64,000 nt of DNA from Pseudocitrobacter faecalis (GTDB lineage: Bacteria > Pseudomonadota > Gammaproteobacteria > Enterobacterales > Enterobacteriaceae): the NCBI GenBank assembly GCA_003315335.1, contig QNRL01000003.1, forward strand, positions 302,753-366,752, written 5' to 3'. Of the stretch, positions 37,885-49,002 are shown one piece after another. Numbering within the stretch: the stretch's first letter is position 1; every line of letters starts with the position of its first letter. The notes beneath the pieces were generated by a model. The model did no database searches, had not been told where the DNA came from, and saw only the letters and a list, made by a program, of their open reading frames with translations. A program made the translations under genes and the position numbers.

Positions 37885-40758
37885 TTATTGGTACTCGCTC
37901 ATCGGCACACAGGAGCAGAACAGGTTTCGGTCGCCATAAACGTCATCCAGACGTTTCACAGTCGGCCAGTATTTGTTCTCCACGCCTGCCGGGAAGACCG
38001 CCACTTCGCGGCTGTAAGCGTGGTTCCACTCAGAAACCAGCTCATTCTGTGTATGCGGAGCATTCACCAGCGGGTTATCTTCCAGCGTCCACTCGCCCGC
38101 TTTCACACGGTCGATCTCCGCACGGATGGCCAGCATCGCGTCAATAAAGCGATCCAACTCAACTTTGCTTTCCGATTCCGTCGGCTCAACCATCAGCGTA
38201 CCTGCAACCGGGAAGGACATGGTCGGCGCATGGAAACCGTAGTCGATCAGACGCTTAGCGATATCCAGTTCGCTGATGCCGGTTTCTTCTTTCAGCGGAC
38301 GAATATCGAGAATGCATTCGTGCGCCACGTGACCTTCACGGCCGGTATACAGTACCGGGAACGCGTCTTTCAGGCGGCTGGCAATGTAGTTGGCATTCAG
38401 AATCGCCACCTGACTTGCCTGCTTCAGTCCTTCTGCGCCCATCATGCGGATGTACATCCAGCTAATCGGCAGGATAGAGGCGCTGCCGAACGGTGCGGCA
38501 GAAACCGCGCCCTGACGGGTCAGCATGCCTTCAATCTGAACCACGCTGTGGCCCGGAACAAACGGGGCCAGATGCGCTTTCACACCGATTGGGCCCATAC
38601 CCGGGCCGCCGCCGCCGTGCGGAATACAGAAGGTTTTATGCAGGTTAAGGTGCGAAACATCCGCGCCGATAAAGCCCGGCGAGGTAATACCTACCTGTGC
38701 GTTCATATTCGCGCCATCAAGGTAAACCTGACCGCCGAACTGATGCACGATTTCACACACTTCACGAATCGTCTCTTCATACACGCCGTGGGTAGACGGG
38801 TAGGTCACCATGATGCAAGAGAGGCTTTCGCCGTGCTGCTCGGCTTTGGCACGCAGATCCGCCAGATCGATGTTGCCCTGCTTATCACACGCGACCACCA
38901 CCACCTGCATTCCAGCCATCTGTGCGGAAGCCGGGTTGGTGCCGTGCGCTGATGCCGGGATCAAGCACACATCACGATGCCCTTCATTGCGGCTTTCATG
39001 ATAGTGGCGAATCGCCAGCAGGCCCGCGTATTCACCCTGCGCGCCGGAGTTCGGCTGCATACAAACCGCGTCATAGCCGGTCAGTTTCACCAACCAGTCA
39101 GAGAGCTGACCGATCATCTGATGATAACCTTCTGCCTGCTCTGCCGGGCAGAACGGGTGCAGTTCGGCAAATTCAGGCCAGGTGATCGGGATCATTTCCG
39201 CTGCCGCGTTCAGTTTCATGGTGCAGGAACCCAGCGGGATCATCGCCTGGTTCAGCGCCAGATCTTTACGCTCCAGCGAGTGCATATAGCGCATCATCTC
39301 GGTTTCGCTGTGATAGCGGTTAAATACCGGATGGGTCAGGATCGCGTCGTCACGCAGCATCGCTGCCGGGATCGAACGGCTATCGAGCGCCACGTCTTTA
39401 TCCAGCGTATCGATATTCAGGCCGTGGTTGTCACCGAGGATCACGCTGAACAGCTTCAGCACATCATCACGGGTGGTAGTTTCATCGAGCGTAATACCCA
39501 CCGCATTGTGGATGTCGCTGCGCAGGTTAATTTCCGCTGCTTCGGCACGCGCCAGCACGCTGGCTTTATCTGCCACCTCTACACACAGCGTGTCGAAGAA
39601 GTGCGTAAAGCGCAGTTTTTGCCCTTTCTGCTGCAGACCTGCCGCCAGGATATCGGTCAGGCGATGAATACGATTCGCGATACGTTTCAGGCCAACCGGG
39701 CCGTGGAAGACAGCATACAGGCTGGCAATGTTTGCCAGCAGAACCTGAGAAGTACAAATGTTGGAGTTCGCTTTCTCGCGGCGGATGTGCTGCTCGCGAG
39801 TCTGCATCGCCATACGCAGCGCGGTATTACCCGCCGCATCTTTCGATACGCCGATAATACGGCCCGGCATAGAGCGTTTAAATTCATCTTTCGCCGCAAA
39901 GAACGCCGCGTGCGGGCCACCGTAGCCCATCGGCACGCCAAAGCGCTGAGCAGAGCCGAAGACAATGTCTGCGCCCTGTTTGCCCGGTGCGGTTAACAGC
40001 ACCAGCGCCATAAAATCAGCGGCAACGCTTACAACGACTTTACGGGATTTCAGTTCCGCCATCAGCGACGTGTAATCGTGAACTTCGCCGGTGGTGCCAA
40101 CTTGCTGAAGCAGCACACCGAAGACGTCCTGGTGATCCAGCGCTTTGCTGGCATCATCAACAATCACGTCAAAACCGAACGTTTCTGCGCGTGTACGTAC
40201 CACATCCAGCGTCTGCGGATGGACATCGGCAGCCACGAAGAAACGGTTGGCGTTTTTCAGTTTGCTGACGCGTTTTGCCATCGCCATCGCTTCGGCGGCG
40301 GCAGTGGCTTCGTCCAGCAGAGAAGCGGAGGCGATATCCAGACCGGTCAGATCCAGCGTCACCTGCTGGAAGTTCAGCAGCGACTCAAGACGGCCCTGCG
40401 AAACTTCCGGCTGATAAGGCGTGTATGCGGTGTACCAGCCCGGGTTTTCCAGCATGTTGCGCTGGATAACCGGCGGCAACTGAACGCCGGTATAGCCCAT
40501 GCCAATGTAAGACTTAAAGCGCTTGTTACGTCCGGCAATCGCTTTCAGCTCCGCCAGTGCGGCGAATTCTGTCGTCGCGTCACCCACCTGCGGCGGGGTG
40601 GCAAGCTGGATATCTTTCGGCACGATTTGGGAAATCAGTGCAGTTAATGAATCCGCGCCAACCGTTTTCAGCATCTCCTGCTGTTGCTGAGCGTCCGGCC
40701 CGATGTGACGTTCGATAAAAGCATCACGGTTTTCAAGCTGGCTTAAAGTCTGTGTCAT
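37885..40758 (-). CDS. gcvP: Glycine dehydrogenase (decarboxylating), P protein
   Basis: A protein of 957 residues, the PLP-dependent subunit of the glycine cleavage system that decarboxylates glycine and passes the aminomethyl group to lipoyl-GcvH. The PLP lysine is in [18 protein letters not shown] (about residue 708), with glycine-rich loops as in E. coli. Length equals E. coli GcvP. It is the last gene of gcvTHP, but 125 bases and a palindromic repeat separate it from gcvH. Confidence 0.98.
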   Translation of the reverse strand: MTQTLSQLENRDAFIERHIGPDAQQQQEMLKTVGADSLTALISQIVPKDIQLATPPQVGDATTEFAALAELKAIAGRNKRFKSYIGMGYTGVQLPPVIQRNMLENPGWYTAYTPYQPEVSQGRLESLLNFQQVTLDLTGLDIASASLLDEATAAAEAMAMAKRVSKLKNANRFFVAADVHPQTLDVVRTRAETFGFDVIVDDASKALDHQDVFGVLLQQVGTTGEVHDYTSLMAELKSRKVVVSVAADFMALVLLTAPGKQGADIVFGSAQRFGVPMGYGGPHAAFFAAKDEFKRSMPGRIIGVSKDAAGNTALRMAMQTREQHIRREKANSNICTSQVLLANIASLYAVFHGPVGLKRIANRIHRLTDILAAGLQQKGQKLRFTHFFDTLCVEVADKASVLARAEAAEINLRSDIHNAVGITLDETTTRDDVLKLFSVILGDNHGLNIDTLDKDVALDSRSIPAAMLRDDAILTHPVFNRYHSETEMMRYMHSLERKDLALNQAMIPLGSCTMKLNAAAEMIPITWPEFAELHPFCPAEQAEGYHQMIGQLSDWLVKLTGYDAVCMQPNSGAQGEYAGLLAIRHYHESRNEGHRDVCLIPASAHGTNPASAQMAGMQVVVVACDKQGNIDLADLRAKAEQHGESLSCIMVTYPSTHGVYEETIREVCEIVHQFGGQVYLDGANMNAQVGITSPGFIGADVSHLNLHKTFCIPHGGGGPGMGPIGVKAHLAPFVPGHSVVQIEGMLTRQGAVSAAPFGSASILPISWMYIRMMGAEGLKQASQVAILNANYIASRLKDAFPVLYTGREGHVAHECILDIRPLKEETGISELDIAKRLIDYGFHAPTMSFPVAGTLMVEPTESESKVELDRFIDAMLAIRAEIDRVKAGEWTLEDNPLVNAPHTQNELVSEWNHAYSREVAVFPAGVENKYWPTVKRLDDVYGDRNLFCSCVPMSEYQ

Positions 40759-40795
40759 GAGCGATGGTTCCTGAAACGTGCGGTGATTTTAGAAT

Positions 40796-40874
40796 GCCCT
40801 CTCCCTGAGGGAGAGGGTTAGGGTAAGGAGCACATTGGCACCCTCACCCCGGCCCTCTCCCTGAGGGAGAGGGA
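40796..40874. repeat. Composite palindromic repeat between gcvH and gcvP
   Basis: CCCTCTCCCTGAGGGAGAGG then GGTTAGGGTAAGG, followed by CACCCTCACCCC and CCCTCTCCCTGAGGGAGAGG. The units are outward-facing, opposite to the copies at 24579 and 36906. It sits inside the operon, so the hairpins will be in the gcv mRNA. Confidence 0.8.
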
Positions 40875-40883
40875 GAGAAACGG

Positions 40884-41273
40884 TTACTCGTCTTCCAGTA
40901 ATGCAGCATACGCCGTCGCATCCAGCAGCGCGGCAACTTCTGCTTCATCGCTGGCTTTGATTTTGAAGATCCAGCCGCCCGCGTACGGTTCGCTATTGAC
41001 CAGCTCCGGCGAGTCGCTCAGTTCATCGTTAACCGCGACGATTTCACCGCTGATTGGCGCGTAGATGTCGGACGCCGCTTTAACGGATTCCGCGACTGCG
41101 CAGTCATCGCCTGCGGCAACGGTCGCACCGACATCAGGCAGGTCAACAAACACCATATCGCCCAGTAATTCCTGCGCGTGTTCGGTGATGCCTACGGTGT
41201 ATGAGCCATCGGCTTCTTTACGCAGCCATTCATGTTCTTTGCTGTATTTCAGTTCTGCGGGTACGTTGCTCAT
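40884..41273 (-). CDS. gcvH: Glycine cleavage system H protein
   Basis: A protein of 129 residues with lipoyl-Lys65 in [13 protein letters not shown]. It shuttles the aminomethyl and reducing groups between P, T and L proteins. The longer frame upstream of 41273 is an extension; [16 protein letters not shown] is the family start. It starts 25 bases after gcvT. Confidence 0.98.
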   Translation of the reverse strand: MSNVPAELKYSKEHEWLRKEADGSYTVGITEHAQELLGDMVFVDLPDVGATVAAGDDCAVAESVKAASDIYAPISGEIVAVNDELSDSPELVNSEPYAGGWIFKIKASDEAEVAALLDATAYAALLEDE

Positions 41274-41298
41274 CAAAATGTCTCCAGAAAAGGGGGAA

Positions 41299-42393
41299 TT
41301 ACGCGACGGCCTTGCCGTTACGCACAAAAACAGGTTTCGTTACTTTTACCGGCATTTCACGGTTACGGATCTGGACGATCGCGGTTTCGCCAATGCCCGC
41401 CGGAACGCGAGCCAGCGCAATACTGTGACCCAGCGTCGGGGAGAATGTCCCGCTGGTGATCACGCCTTCCAGCGCATTACCGTGAGCGTCAGTGAAACGC
41501 ACCGGCAGTTCACCGCGCAGTACACCTTTTTCGGTCATCACCAGGCCAACCAGTTGCTCGGTGCCTTTTTCACGCTGCATCTCCAGCGCTTCACGACCGA
41601 TAAAATCACGGTCGGCAGGTTCCCAGGCAATGGTCCAGCCCATGTTGGCCGCCAGCGGAGAGATACCTTCATCCATCTCCTGACCGTATAAATTCATCCC
41701 GGCTTCCAGACGCAGCGTATCGCGTGCGCCCAGACCACACGGTTTTACACCCGCTTCAACCAACGCGCGCCAAAAATCGGCGGCTTTTTCGCGCGGCATC
41801 GCAATTTCGTATCCAGCTTCACCGGTATAGCCGGTGGTAGCCACAAACAAATCACCCGTCTGTACGCCAAAGAACGGTTTCATGCCCTCAACGGCTTGAC
41901 GCTGTTCATCGCTAAACAGGGTTTCGGCTTTTGCTTTGGCATTTGGCCCCTGCACCGCGATCAGCGACAGGTCATCACGAACGGTGATTTCAATGGCGAA
42001 CGGTTCAGCGTGTTGGGTAATCCAGGAGAGGTCTTTTTCGCGGGTGGCGGAGTTTACAACGAGGCGGAAATACTCTTCGGTGAGGAAATAGACGATAAGG
42101 TCGTCAATTACGCCGCCCGAGGCGTTTAGCATACCGCTGTATAGCGCTTTGCCCGGTTTCGTCAGTTTGGCGACGTCGTTTGCCAGCAGATAGCGCAGAA
42201 ACTCGCGGGTGCGGCTGCCGTGCAGGTCGACGATGGTCATGTGCGACACATCAAACATTCCGGCATCGGTACGCACCGCGTGGTGCTCGTCAATCTGCGA
42301 ACCGTAATGCAGCGGCATCATCCAGCCGTGGAAATCCACCATTCGCGCGCCGCACTGCACATGTTGATCATACAAAGGCGTTTGTTGTGCCAT
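41299..42393 (-). CDS. gcvT: Aminomethyltransferase, T protein of glycine cleavage
   Basis: A protein of 364 residues that moves the methylene group from H protein to tetrahydrofolate, releasing ammonia. It shows the GcvT features [28 protein letters not shown] and [18 protein letters not shown] 42393 ([11 protein letters not shown]) is the E. coli start. First gene of gcvTHP; the 408-base gap upstream contains its control region. Confidence 0.98.
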   Translation of the reverse strand: MAQQTPLYDQHVQCGARMVDFHGWMMPLHYGSQIDEHHAVRTDAGMFDVSHMTIVDLHGSRTREFLRYLLANDVAKLTKPGKALYSGMLNASGGVIDDLIVYFLTEEYFRLVVNSATREKDLSWITQHAEPFAIEITVRDDLSLIAVQGPNAKAKAETLFSDEQRQAVEGMKPFFGVQTGDLFVATTGYTGEAGYEIAMPREKAADFWRALVEAGVKPCGLGARDTLRLEAGMNLYGQEMDEGISPLAANMGWTIAWEPADRDFIGREALEMQREKGTEQLVGLVMTEKGVLRGELPVRFTDAHGNALEGVITSGTFSPTLGHSIALARVPAGIGETAIVQIRNREMPVKVTKPVFVRNGKAVA

Positions 42394-42801
42394 CTTGTCC
42401 TCGTTGAGTAAGCAAAGCCAACCACTTTCCATTACAAAAAACCCGGCGCCGACACTGCGAACAGCCCCGACGCAAACGTTCTCTTTTGCCTGAACTTACC
42501 ACCGAAATCGGCAGTAAACCATAAGCAAAGATGGGTCATCAGATTAGCTTATGGTCAAAATCAGCCCAAAAGCTTACAGAGTTATTCGCTATAAAAATGC
42601 GAATAACACCACATATAATTAACATTGGCGCACGAACATTTAGCATAAAACCATATTTAGTGCGGAAAACGAGGCGTGTTTTTCGTTATCTCAAAAATGC
42701 TGAATTAGAAAAACTAATGCGAAATAAGGCGTGAAATTAGAATTTTTCAAACGAGAGGGTAGCGCTCCCGACAGAGCGTCGGGAGCAGAAGTGTGACGCA
42801 G
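42394..42801 (-). promoter_or_regulatory. gcvT control region with a 9-bp inverted repeat
   Basis: This gap between gcvT and ubiI contains ACCATAAGC (42518-42526) and its exact inverse GCTTATGGT (42547-42555), 20 bases apart. The right arm reads AAGCTAATC on the minus strand and so includes CTAAT, the GcvA recognition motif known in E. coli. In E. coli GcvA, Lrp and PurR control this promoter. The rest is AT-rich; a 67-codon plus-strand frame (42531-42734) has no support. Confidence 0.6.
42764..42786 (-). terminator. Hairpin after ubiI
   Basis: GCTCCCGAC/GTCGGGAGC is a 9-bp perfect stem 15 bases after the ubiI stop. There is no T-run after it, so it may be a weak or factor-assisted terminator. 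Confidence 0.45.
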
Positions 42802-44004
42802 TTAACGAAGCCATTCCGGCAGATCATTCAGACCCATTGCCTGACGAATTAACTGGGGTTTAACACCCGGTAATGTATCGGCGAGTTTCAGGCCAATGTC
42901 GCGCAGCAGTTTTTTCGCCGGATTCTCGCCCGCGAAGAGTTCGCGGAACCCCTGCATGCCTGCCAGCATCATCGCCGCGCTGTGCTTACGACTGCGCTCG
43001 TAGCGGCGCAGATAGAAATGCTGACCGATATCTTTGCCCTGCGCATGCAGACGACGAACTTCATCAATCAATTCCGCCGCATCCATAAAGCCCAGGTTGA
43101 CCCCCTGCCCCGCCAGCGGATGAATGGTATGCGCGGCATCGCCAACTAACGCCAGACGGTGTGCAGCAAACTGGCGCGCGTAACGCCCGGTTAGCGGATA
43201 GACCTGACGTTCGCTCTCAAGCGTACACAGACCAAGACGATTATCGAAAGCGATGTTCAGCGCTTTGGTAAACACGTGCTCATCGGCCTGCTGCATCCGT
43301 TCGGCTTCCTGCGGCGACAGCGACCAAACGATTGAACAAAGGTGCGGATCAGAAAGCGGCAGGAAGGCCAGAATGCCTTCACCATGGAATGCCTGACGGG
43401 CGATAGCATCATGCGGTTCAGTGGTGCGAATGGTCGCCACCAGCGCGTGATGTTTATAATCCCAGAAGGTTAACGGGATATCCGCTTTATTCCGCAGCCA
43501 GGAGTTTGCACCATCGGCCCCCACCACCAGACGCGCCGTGAGCATGGAGCCATCTTTCAGCGTCAAAAACGCGTCGTTCTCGCCCCAGGCAACCTGCTGA
43601 AGTTCAGCGGGAGCCATCAGCGTAATGTCCTGACAACGCTGCGCTTTTTCCCACAACGCATTGTGGATCACCGCATTCTCAACAATATGGCCGAGATGAC
43701 CGTAGCCCAGACTTTTATCATCAAAAGCGATGCGCCCGAAGCTGTCTTTATCCCACACTTCCATGCCGTGATAGGGGCTGGCGCGATGGGCAAGAATAGA
43801 AGACCAGACATCCAGCCTTGTCAGTAATTTTTCGCTACCCGCATTGATTGCCGACACACGCAACGCCGGAGGCGCATCGGCCGCCAGCGGCTGGGGCAAC
43901 GTCTGCTCCAGCACCGCGACGCGCAGGCCGCTGCCCTGTAAACCACAGGCAACCGCCAGGCCCACCATTCCACCGCCAACGATAGCGACATCTACACTCT
44001 GCAC
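42802..44004 (-). CDS. ubiI: UbiI, 2-octaprenylphenol C5-hydroxylase
   Basis: A flavin monooxygenase of 400 residues (formerly VisC) that hydroxylates C5 in ubiquinone synthesis. The FAD-binding GGGMVGLAVACGL, the DG motif (VVGADGANSW) and the GD motif (LVGDAAHTIHPLAGQGVN) are in order. It lies 9 bases after ubiH, in the operon ygfB-pepP-ubiH-ubiI as in E. coli. Confidence 0.97.
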   Translation of the reverse strand: MQSVDVAIVGGGMVGLAVACGLQGSGLRVAVLEQTLPQPLAADAPPALRVSAINAGSEKLLTRLDVWSSILAHRASPYHGMEVWDKDSFGRIAFDDKSLGYGHLGHIVENAVIHNALWEKAQRCQDITLMAPAELQQVAWGENDAFLTLKDGSMLTARLVVGADGANSWLRNKADIPLTFWDYKHHALVATIRTTEPHDAIARQAFHGEGILAFLPLSDPHLCSIVWSLSPQEAERMQQADEHVFTKALNIAFDNRLGLCTLESERQVYPLTGRYARQFAAHRLALVGDAAHTIHPLAGQGVNLGFMDAAELIDEVRRLHAQGKDIGQHFYLRRYERSRKHSAAMMLAGMQGFRELFAGENPAKKLLRDIGLKLADTLPGVKPQLIRQAMGLNDLPEWLR

Positions 44005-44013
44005 ATTGACTCC

Positions 44014-45192
44014 TTAACGGGCTACCCAGCCCAGCGTACGCTGCGCCAGCACATCGCGTGCCGGGGTGAATAATTCCATCGCCATTAAACCGACATTACG
44101 CCCAACAACCAGCGGGGCCCAACGGTTGGCGAACAGGTGCACTAAACCATCGGTCACGCCGATGGTGGCGGCTTTATCATCCGCACGCTGACGTTGATAA
44201 CGACACAGCAGCCCATAGCTGCCAATATCCTGGCCCGCGTCAAACGCCTGCGCCAGCAATTCCGCCAGCGACATAACGTCACGCAGACCAAGGTTGAAGC
44301 CCTGACCGGCTATCGGATGCAGCGTTTGTGCCGCGTTGCCCACCAGCGCCAGACGGTGTGATACCGCACGTGTCGCCGTGGTGAGAGACAACGGATACGC
44401 ATGGCGTGCGCCAGCCTGTGTGATGCGCCCCAAACGCCAGCCAAACGCCTGCTGGAGTTCATTGCAGAAACGTTCGTCCGACCAGCCCATCACCTCGTCA
44501 CGATTCTCCAGCGCATGGCACCACACCAGCGAGCAACGCCCTTGTGACATCGGTAGCATCGCCAGCGGGCCATTCGCGGTGAAACGTTCATACGCGCGCC
44601 CCTGATGTGGCACAGCGGTGGTGACATTGGCGATAACGGCAAGCTGTTGATACGGCTCCTGTTGCCAGCTAATGCCGCACTGCTCACCCAGCGCCGAGCG
44701 CGAACCGTCGGCGGCCACCAGCATCTGCCCGCTGATCGTCTCGCCACTTCCAAGCGTGACGCTGACTGCATCCTGGGTGCGATTGACGCTGGCTACGCGC
44801 GCCGGGCAATGCAACGTAACACCCGGCGCTTTACGCAGCAGCGCGAAAAGGCGTTGTCCGACGTCATGCAGTTCCACCACGTTGCCCAGAGCAGGCAAGC
44901 GATAATCTTCTGCTTCCAGCGTAACGAACCCGGCATGGCCGCGATCGCTGACATGGACGGTGTTGATTGCCGTCGCGCAGCTGGCGATGGCCTGCCAGAT
45001 ACCGACTTTCGCCAGTTGCTGACACGTGCCTGCCGCCAGCGCGATCGCCCGGGCATCAAAGCCCGGATGTTGCAGAGAATCCACTTCCGCCGCTTCAATC
45101 AGATGCACGGGCAAGCGCCCGCCGGTCATTTGCGACACCGCCAGCGCAAGCGTCGCGCCGGTCATCCCGCCACCAACAATAATCAGGCTCAT
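44014..45192 (-). CDS. ubiH: UbiH, 2-octaprenyl-6-methoxyphenol hydroxylase
   Basis: A protein of 392 residues, paralogue of UbiI, hydroxylating C1 in ubiquinone synthesis. It has GGGMTGATLALAVS, LVAADGSRSALG and LVGNAAQTLHPIAGQGFN, the last with Asn in place of the Asp found in UbiI, as in E. coli UbiH. It overlaps pepP by 4 bases. Confidence 0.97.
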   Translation of the reverse strand: MSLIIVGGGMTGATLALAVSQMTGGRLPVHLIEAAEVDSLQHPGFDARAIALAAGTCQQLAKVGIWQAIASCATAINTVHVSDRGHAGFVTLEAEDYRLPALGNVVELHDVGQRLFALLRKAPGVTLHCPARVASVNRTQDAVSVTLGSGETISGQMLVAADGSRSALGEQCGISWQQEPYQQLAVIANVTTAVPHQGRAYERFTANGPLAMLPMSQGRCSLVWCHALENRDEVMGWSDERFCNELQQAFGWRLGRITQAGARHAYPLSLTTATRAVSHRLALVGNAAQTLHPIAGQGFNLGLRDVMSLAELLAQAFDAGQDIGSYGLLCRYQRQRADDKAATIGVTDGLVHLFANRWAPLVVGRNVGLMAMELFTPARDVLAQRTLGWVAR

Positions 45193-46505
45193 AAGCGACG
45201 CGCCGCCGCCATCAGCGCTTCAATATCGTCCGCGCGTTTAACCACCGAGGCGGTCAAATTTTCGTTACCGTCTGCGGTAATCAGAATATCGTCTTCGATA
45301 CGAATGCCAATGCCGCGATACTCCGCGGGTACGTCCGCATCCGGCGCGATGTACAGGCCCGGCTCGACGGTCAACACCATGCCAGGCTCCAGCACGCGCG
45401 AGCGATCCACACCGTAAACACCAACGTCGTGCACATCCAGCCCCAGCCAGTGGCTCAGGCCATGCATAAAGAACGGACGATGGGCGTTTTCCGCGATCAA
45501 TTCATCGACTTCACCGTGCAGAATACCCAGATCGCGCAGGCCGGTAATCATGATGCGCACCACTTCAGCGGTGACTTCCTGAATAGAGGTGCCTGGGCGA
45601 TAGAGTTTGAGCGAGGTTTCCAGCGATTCCAGCACGATGTCATAAATGGCGCGCTGCGCCGGGGTAAATTTGCCGTTCACCGGGAAGGTACGGGTGATGT
45701 CACCGGCGTAACCTTTGTATTCACAACCGGCGTCAATCAGCACCAGATCGCCATCGCGCAGTTCAGATTCATTTTCGGTGTAGTGCAGAATGCAGCCGTT
45801 TTCGCCGCCGCCAACAATCGTGTTGTAAGAGGGGAAACGCGCACCGTGACGGGTAAATTCATGCAGAATTTCCCCTTCGAGCTGATATTCGAACATGCCC
45901 GGCTGGCATTTCTCCATCGCGCGCGTGTGGGCCAGTGCGGTAATTTCGCCGGCGCGACGCATCACGGCAATCTCTTCTTCCGATTTGAACAGGCGCATTT
46001 CGTGCACCAGCGGACGCCAGTCAATTACCGTGGACGGGGCCACCAGATTCTGGCGCGAACCTTTGCGCAGTTTGTCCAGGGCAGTGAAGACGATTTCATC
46101 GGCCCAGGCATATTCGCCCTGCGCGTGATAAATCGTGTCCAGACCGTTGAGCAACTGGAATAACTGCTGATTGATTTCACTGAAGGCCAGCGCGCGATCT
46201 ACGCCCAGTTTTTCCGGAGCCGCATCCTGCCCCAGCCGGCGACCAAACCAGATCTCCGCCGTCAGATCGCGTACACGGTTAAACAATACGCTGTGATTGT
46301 GAGTGTCATCGCTTTTAATCAGCACCAGCAAGGCTTCCGGCTCGTTAAAGCCGGTGAAGTACCAGAAATCGCTGCTCTGGCGATAGGGATACTCGGAATC
46401 CGCGCTGCGGGTGACTTCCGGCGCGGCAAAAATCAGCGCCGCGCTGCCTGGCTGCATTTGCGCCAGCAGTGCCTGGCGGCGACGGAGAAACTCTTGCTGT
46501 GTCAT
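45189..46505 (-). CDS. pepP: Xaa-Pro aminopeptidase (aminopeptidase P)
   Basis: A protein of 438 residues that removes N-terminal residues before proline. The C-terminal pita-bread domain has the dimanganese ligands in LIDAGCEYKGYAGDITRTFP, the His in FFMHGLSHWLGLDVHD, and Glu in LTVEPGLYI and GIRIEDD. E. coli PepP is 441 residues. It is 33 bases after ygfB. Confidence 0.97.
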   Translation of the reverse strand: MTQQEFLRRRQALLAQMQPGSAALIFAAPEVTRSADSEYPYRQSSDFWYFTGFNEPEALLVLIKSDDTHNHSVLFNRVRDLTAEIWFGRRLGQDAAPEKLGVDRALAFSEINQQLFQLLNGLDTIYHAQGEYAWADEIVFTALDKLRKGSRQNLVAPSTVIDWRPLVHEMRLFKSEEEIAVMRRAGEITALAHTRAMEKCQPGMFEYQLEGEILHEFTRHGARFPSYNTIVGGGENGCILHYTENESELRDGDLVLIDAGCEYKGYAGDITRTFPVNGKFTPAQRAIYDIVLESLETSLKLYRPGTSIQEVTAEVVRIMITGLRDLGILHGEVDELIAENAHRPFFMHGLSHWLGLDVHDVGVYGVDRSRVLEPGMVLTVEPGLYIAPDADVPAEYRGIGIRIEDDILITADGNENLTASVVKRADDIEALMAAARRL

Positions 46506-46538
46506 GACATCTCCTTATTCTGCGACAATCAATAATGT

Positions 46539-47607
<1,069 letters not shown>

Positions 47608-47648
47608 CACTTTGCAGTTTACTGTGGTAGAGTGACTGTGAAGACAAA

Positions 47649-47832
47649 ATTTCTCTGAGATGTTCGCAAGCGGGCCAGTCCCCTGAGCCGATATTTCATA
47701 CCACAAGAATGTGGCGCTCCATGGTTGGTGAGCATGCTCGGCCCGTCCGAGAAGCCTTAAAACTGTGACGACACATTCACCTTGAACCAAGGGTTCAAGG
47801 GTTACAGCCTGCGGCGGCATCTCGGAGATTCC
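47649..47832 (+). ncRNA. ssrS: 6S RNA
   Basis: The 184-base sequence from ATTTCTCTGAGATGTTCGCA to GGCATCTCGGAGATTCC is almost identical to E. coli 6S RNA. The 5' and 3' ends pair (CTCTGAGATG with CATCTCGGAG) and the large central bulge is kept. It binds sigma70 RNA polymerase in stationary phase and templates pRNA. It lies between zapA and ygfA, as in E. coli. Confidence 0.98.
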
Positions 47833-47854
47833 CCTTCTTTTACCACTACCCCCT

Positions 47855-48451
47855 ATGACACAACTTCCTGAACTCGCTCTCTCCCGACAAGACATCCGTA
47901 AGATGATTCGGCAACGTCGTCGCGCGCTCACAGAACAACAGCAAATTGATTACGGCGAACAGGCCGCAACGCGCATGATGGCGTATCCGCCCCTAGTGAT
48001 GGCCCATACGGTGGCGCTGTTTCTTTCCTTTGATGGCGAGCTCAATACCCAACCGCTAATAGAGCAACTTTGGCGAGCGGGTAAACGTGTTTATCTACCG
48101 GTGCTTCATCCTTTCAGTCCGGGAAATCTGCTGTTCCTGCACTACCACCCGCACAGCGAACTGGTGATTAACCGTCTGAACATTCACGAACCCAAGCTGG
48201 ATGTGCGCGATGTTCTTCCCCTGAGTGAACTGGATGTACTGATTACGCCGCTGGTGGCTTTTGATGAACAGGGGCAACGACTGGGTATGGGCGGCGGTTT
48301 TTACGATCGCACACTGCAAAACTGGCAACAGCATGGCATTAGCCCGGTAGGCTACGCGCACGATTGTCAGTTGGTGGAACGGCTGCCGGTTGAAGAGTGG
48401 GATGTTCCGCTGCCAGCAGTGGTGACACCGTCGAAAATTTGGGCGTGGTAG
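47855..48451 (+). CDS. ygfA: 5-formyltetrahydrofolate cyclo-ligase
   Basis: A protein of 198 residues (also called Fau) that converts 5-formyl-THF to 5,10-methenyl-THF with ATP. Key segments are RQRRRALT near the N-terminus, VALFLSFDGELNT and GQRLGMGGGFYDRTLQ. Transcribed with 6S RNA; the start lies 22 bases after it. An internal start at 47902 (MIRQRRR) corresponds to shorter E. coli annotations. Confidence 0.95.
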   Translation: MTQLPELALSRQDIRKMIRQRRRALTEQQQIDYGEQAATRMMAYPPLVMAHTVALFLSFDGELNTQPLIEQLWRAGKRVYLPVLHPFSPGNLLFLHYHPHSELVINRLNIHEPKLDVRDVLPLSELDVLITPLVAFDEQGQRLGMGGGFYDRTLQNWQQHGISPVGYAHDCQLVERLPVEEWDVPLPAVVTPSKIWAW

Positions 48452-48510
48452 GGCGAAGCTTCCGACTCCGCCCCGATTGACTTTGCTGATTCTTTGACCT
48501 AATTTAGTGA

Positions 48511-48658
48511 GTAAGGGTAAGGGAGGATTGCTCCTCCCTCTGGAACTCTGCTTAGAAAGCTGGCGGGCTTATCATCAACAGAATCACCAGGATGATGACT
48601 AACTTCATCATAACCCTTCTCCTTTGAGCCCCTGCTTCGGTAGGGGCTTTCCCGTTTT
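48511..48658 (+). ncRNA. sib: Sib antisense RNA, copy 1
   Basis: The segment begins GTAAGGGTAAGGGAGG with a stem GGGAGGA...CTCCTCCC, runs antisense to the whole ibs copy 1 frame, and ends in a terminator AGCCCCT/AGGGGCT (48627-48648) followed by TTCCCGTTTT. This matches SibC, found at the same ygfA-serA position in E. coli. The RNA blocks translation of the Ibs toxin. The 5' end is estimated from the conserved sequence. Confidence 0.85.
48552..48611 (-). CDS. ibs: Ibs type I toxin, copy 1 (19 residues)
   Basis: Minus-strand frame starting MMKLVIILVILL and ending MISPPAF, with AAGGG 3-7 bases before the ATGs. Length and sequence type match the Ibs peptides of E. coli (MMRLVIILIVLL...), small hydrophobic toxins that depolarise the membrane when overproduced. 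It lies fully inside the Sib antisense RNA on the other strand. The peptide is too short for ordinary gene finders. Confidence 0.9.
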   Translation of the reverse strand: MMKLVIILVILLMISPPAF

Positions 48659-48852
48659 AGCACCATGCTGCCCCTATCCTAATCTTTCTTACGCACGCAA
48701 AAACGCCGTCGCGCGGCTTTAGTTGCCTTTTACGACTCGCTTCGCAAAGGGTGTTACATACGTTTCAGAAGGCTTATAACCTGATGTGACGACGTCTTAG
48801 GGCACAGATTTCCACCGATTGACACCGCCGTTTTTTTGACCTACATTCCTCG

Positions 48853-49002
48853 GTAAAGGGTGAGGGAGGCGAACCTCCCTCCTGCGTCTTTGTTAATATG
48901 CCGGGAAAGCGATTATTAACAGAATCAGCAGCATGATGACGTAGCTCATCATCGTCCCTTTCCTTATCAGAGCCCCTGCTTCGGTAGGGGCTTTCCCGTT
49001 TT
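48853..49002 (+). ncRNA. sib: Sib antisense RNA, copy 2
   Basis: It has the same layout as copy 1: GGTAAAGGGTGAGGGAGG with a GGGAGG...CCTCCC stem, antisense coverage of ibs copy 2, and the same terminator at 48971-48992 with a TTCCCGTTTT tail. A TTGACC (48836-48841) upstream is in the place of a -35 box, as in copy 1 (48494-48499). Confidence 0.85.
48893..48952 (-). CDS. ibs: Ibs type I toxin, copy 2 (19 residues)
   Basis: Minus-strand frame starting MMSYVIMLLILL and ending IIAFPAY, preceded by AAAGGG. It has the same length as copy 1 and the same double-ATG start, but 10 of 19 residues differ, so the two toxin-antitoxin pairs may be separately specific. Confidence 0.9.
   Translation of the reverse strand: MMSYVIMLLILLIIAFPAY

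Noticed and set aside
37888..38952. Long plus-strand frame opposite gcvP
   Set aside because: A shadow of the GC-rich gcvP coding strand; the real gene is full-length and conserved. The same applies to long frames opposite lysS, recJ, serA, fbaA and the ubiI/ubiH/pepP genes.
42531..42734. 67-codon plus-strand frame in the gcvT-ubiI gap
   Set aside because: No ribosome binding site and no recognisable family; it crosses the gcvT control region and its inverted repeat.
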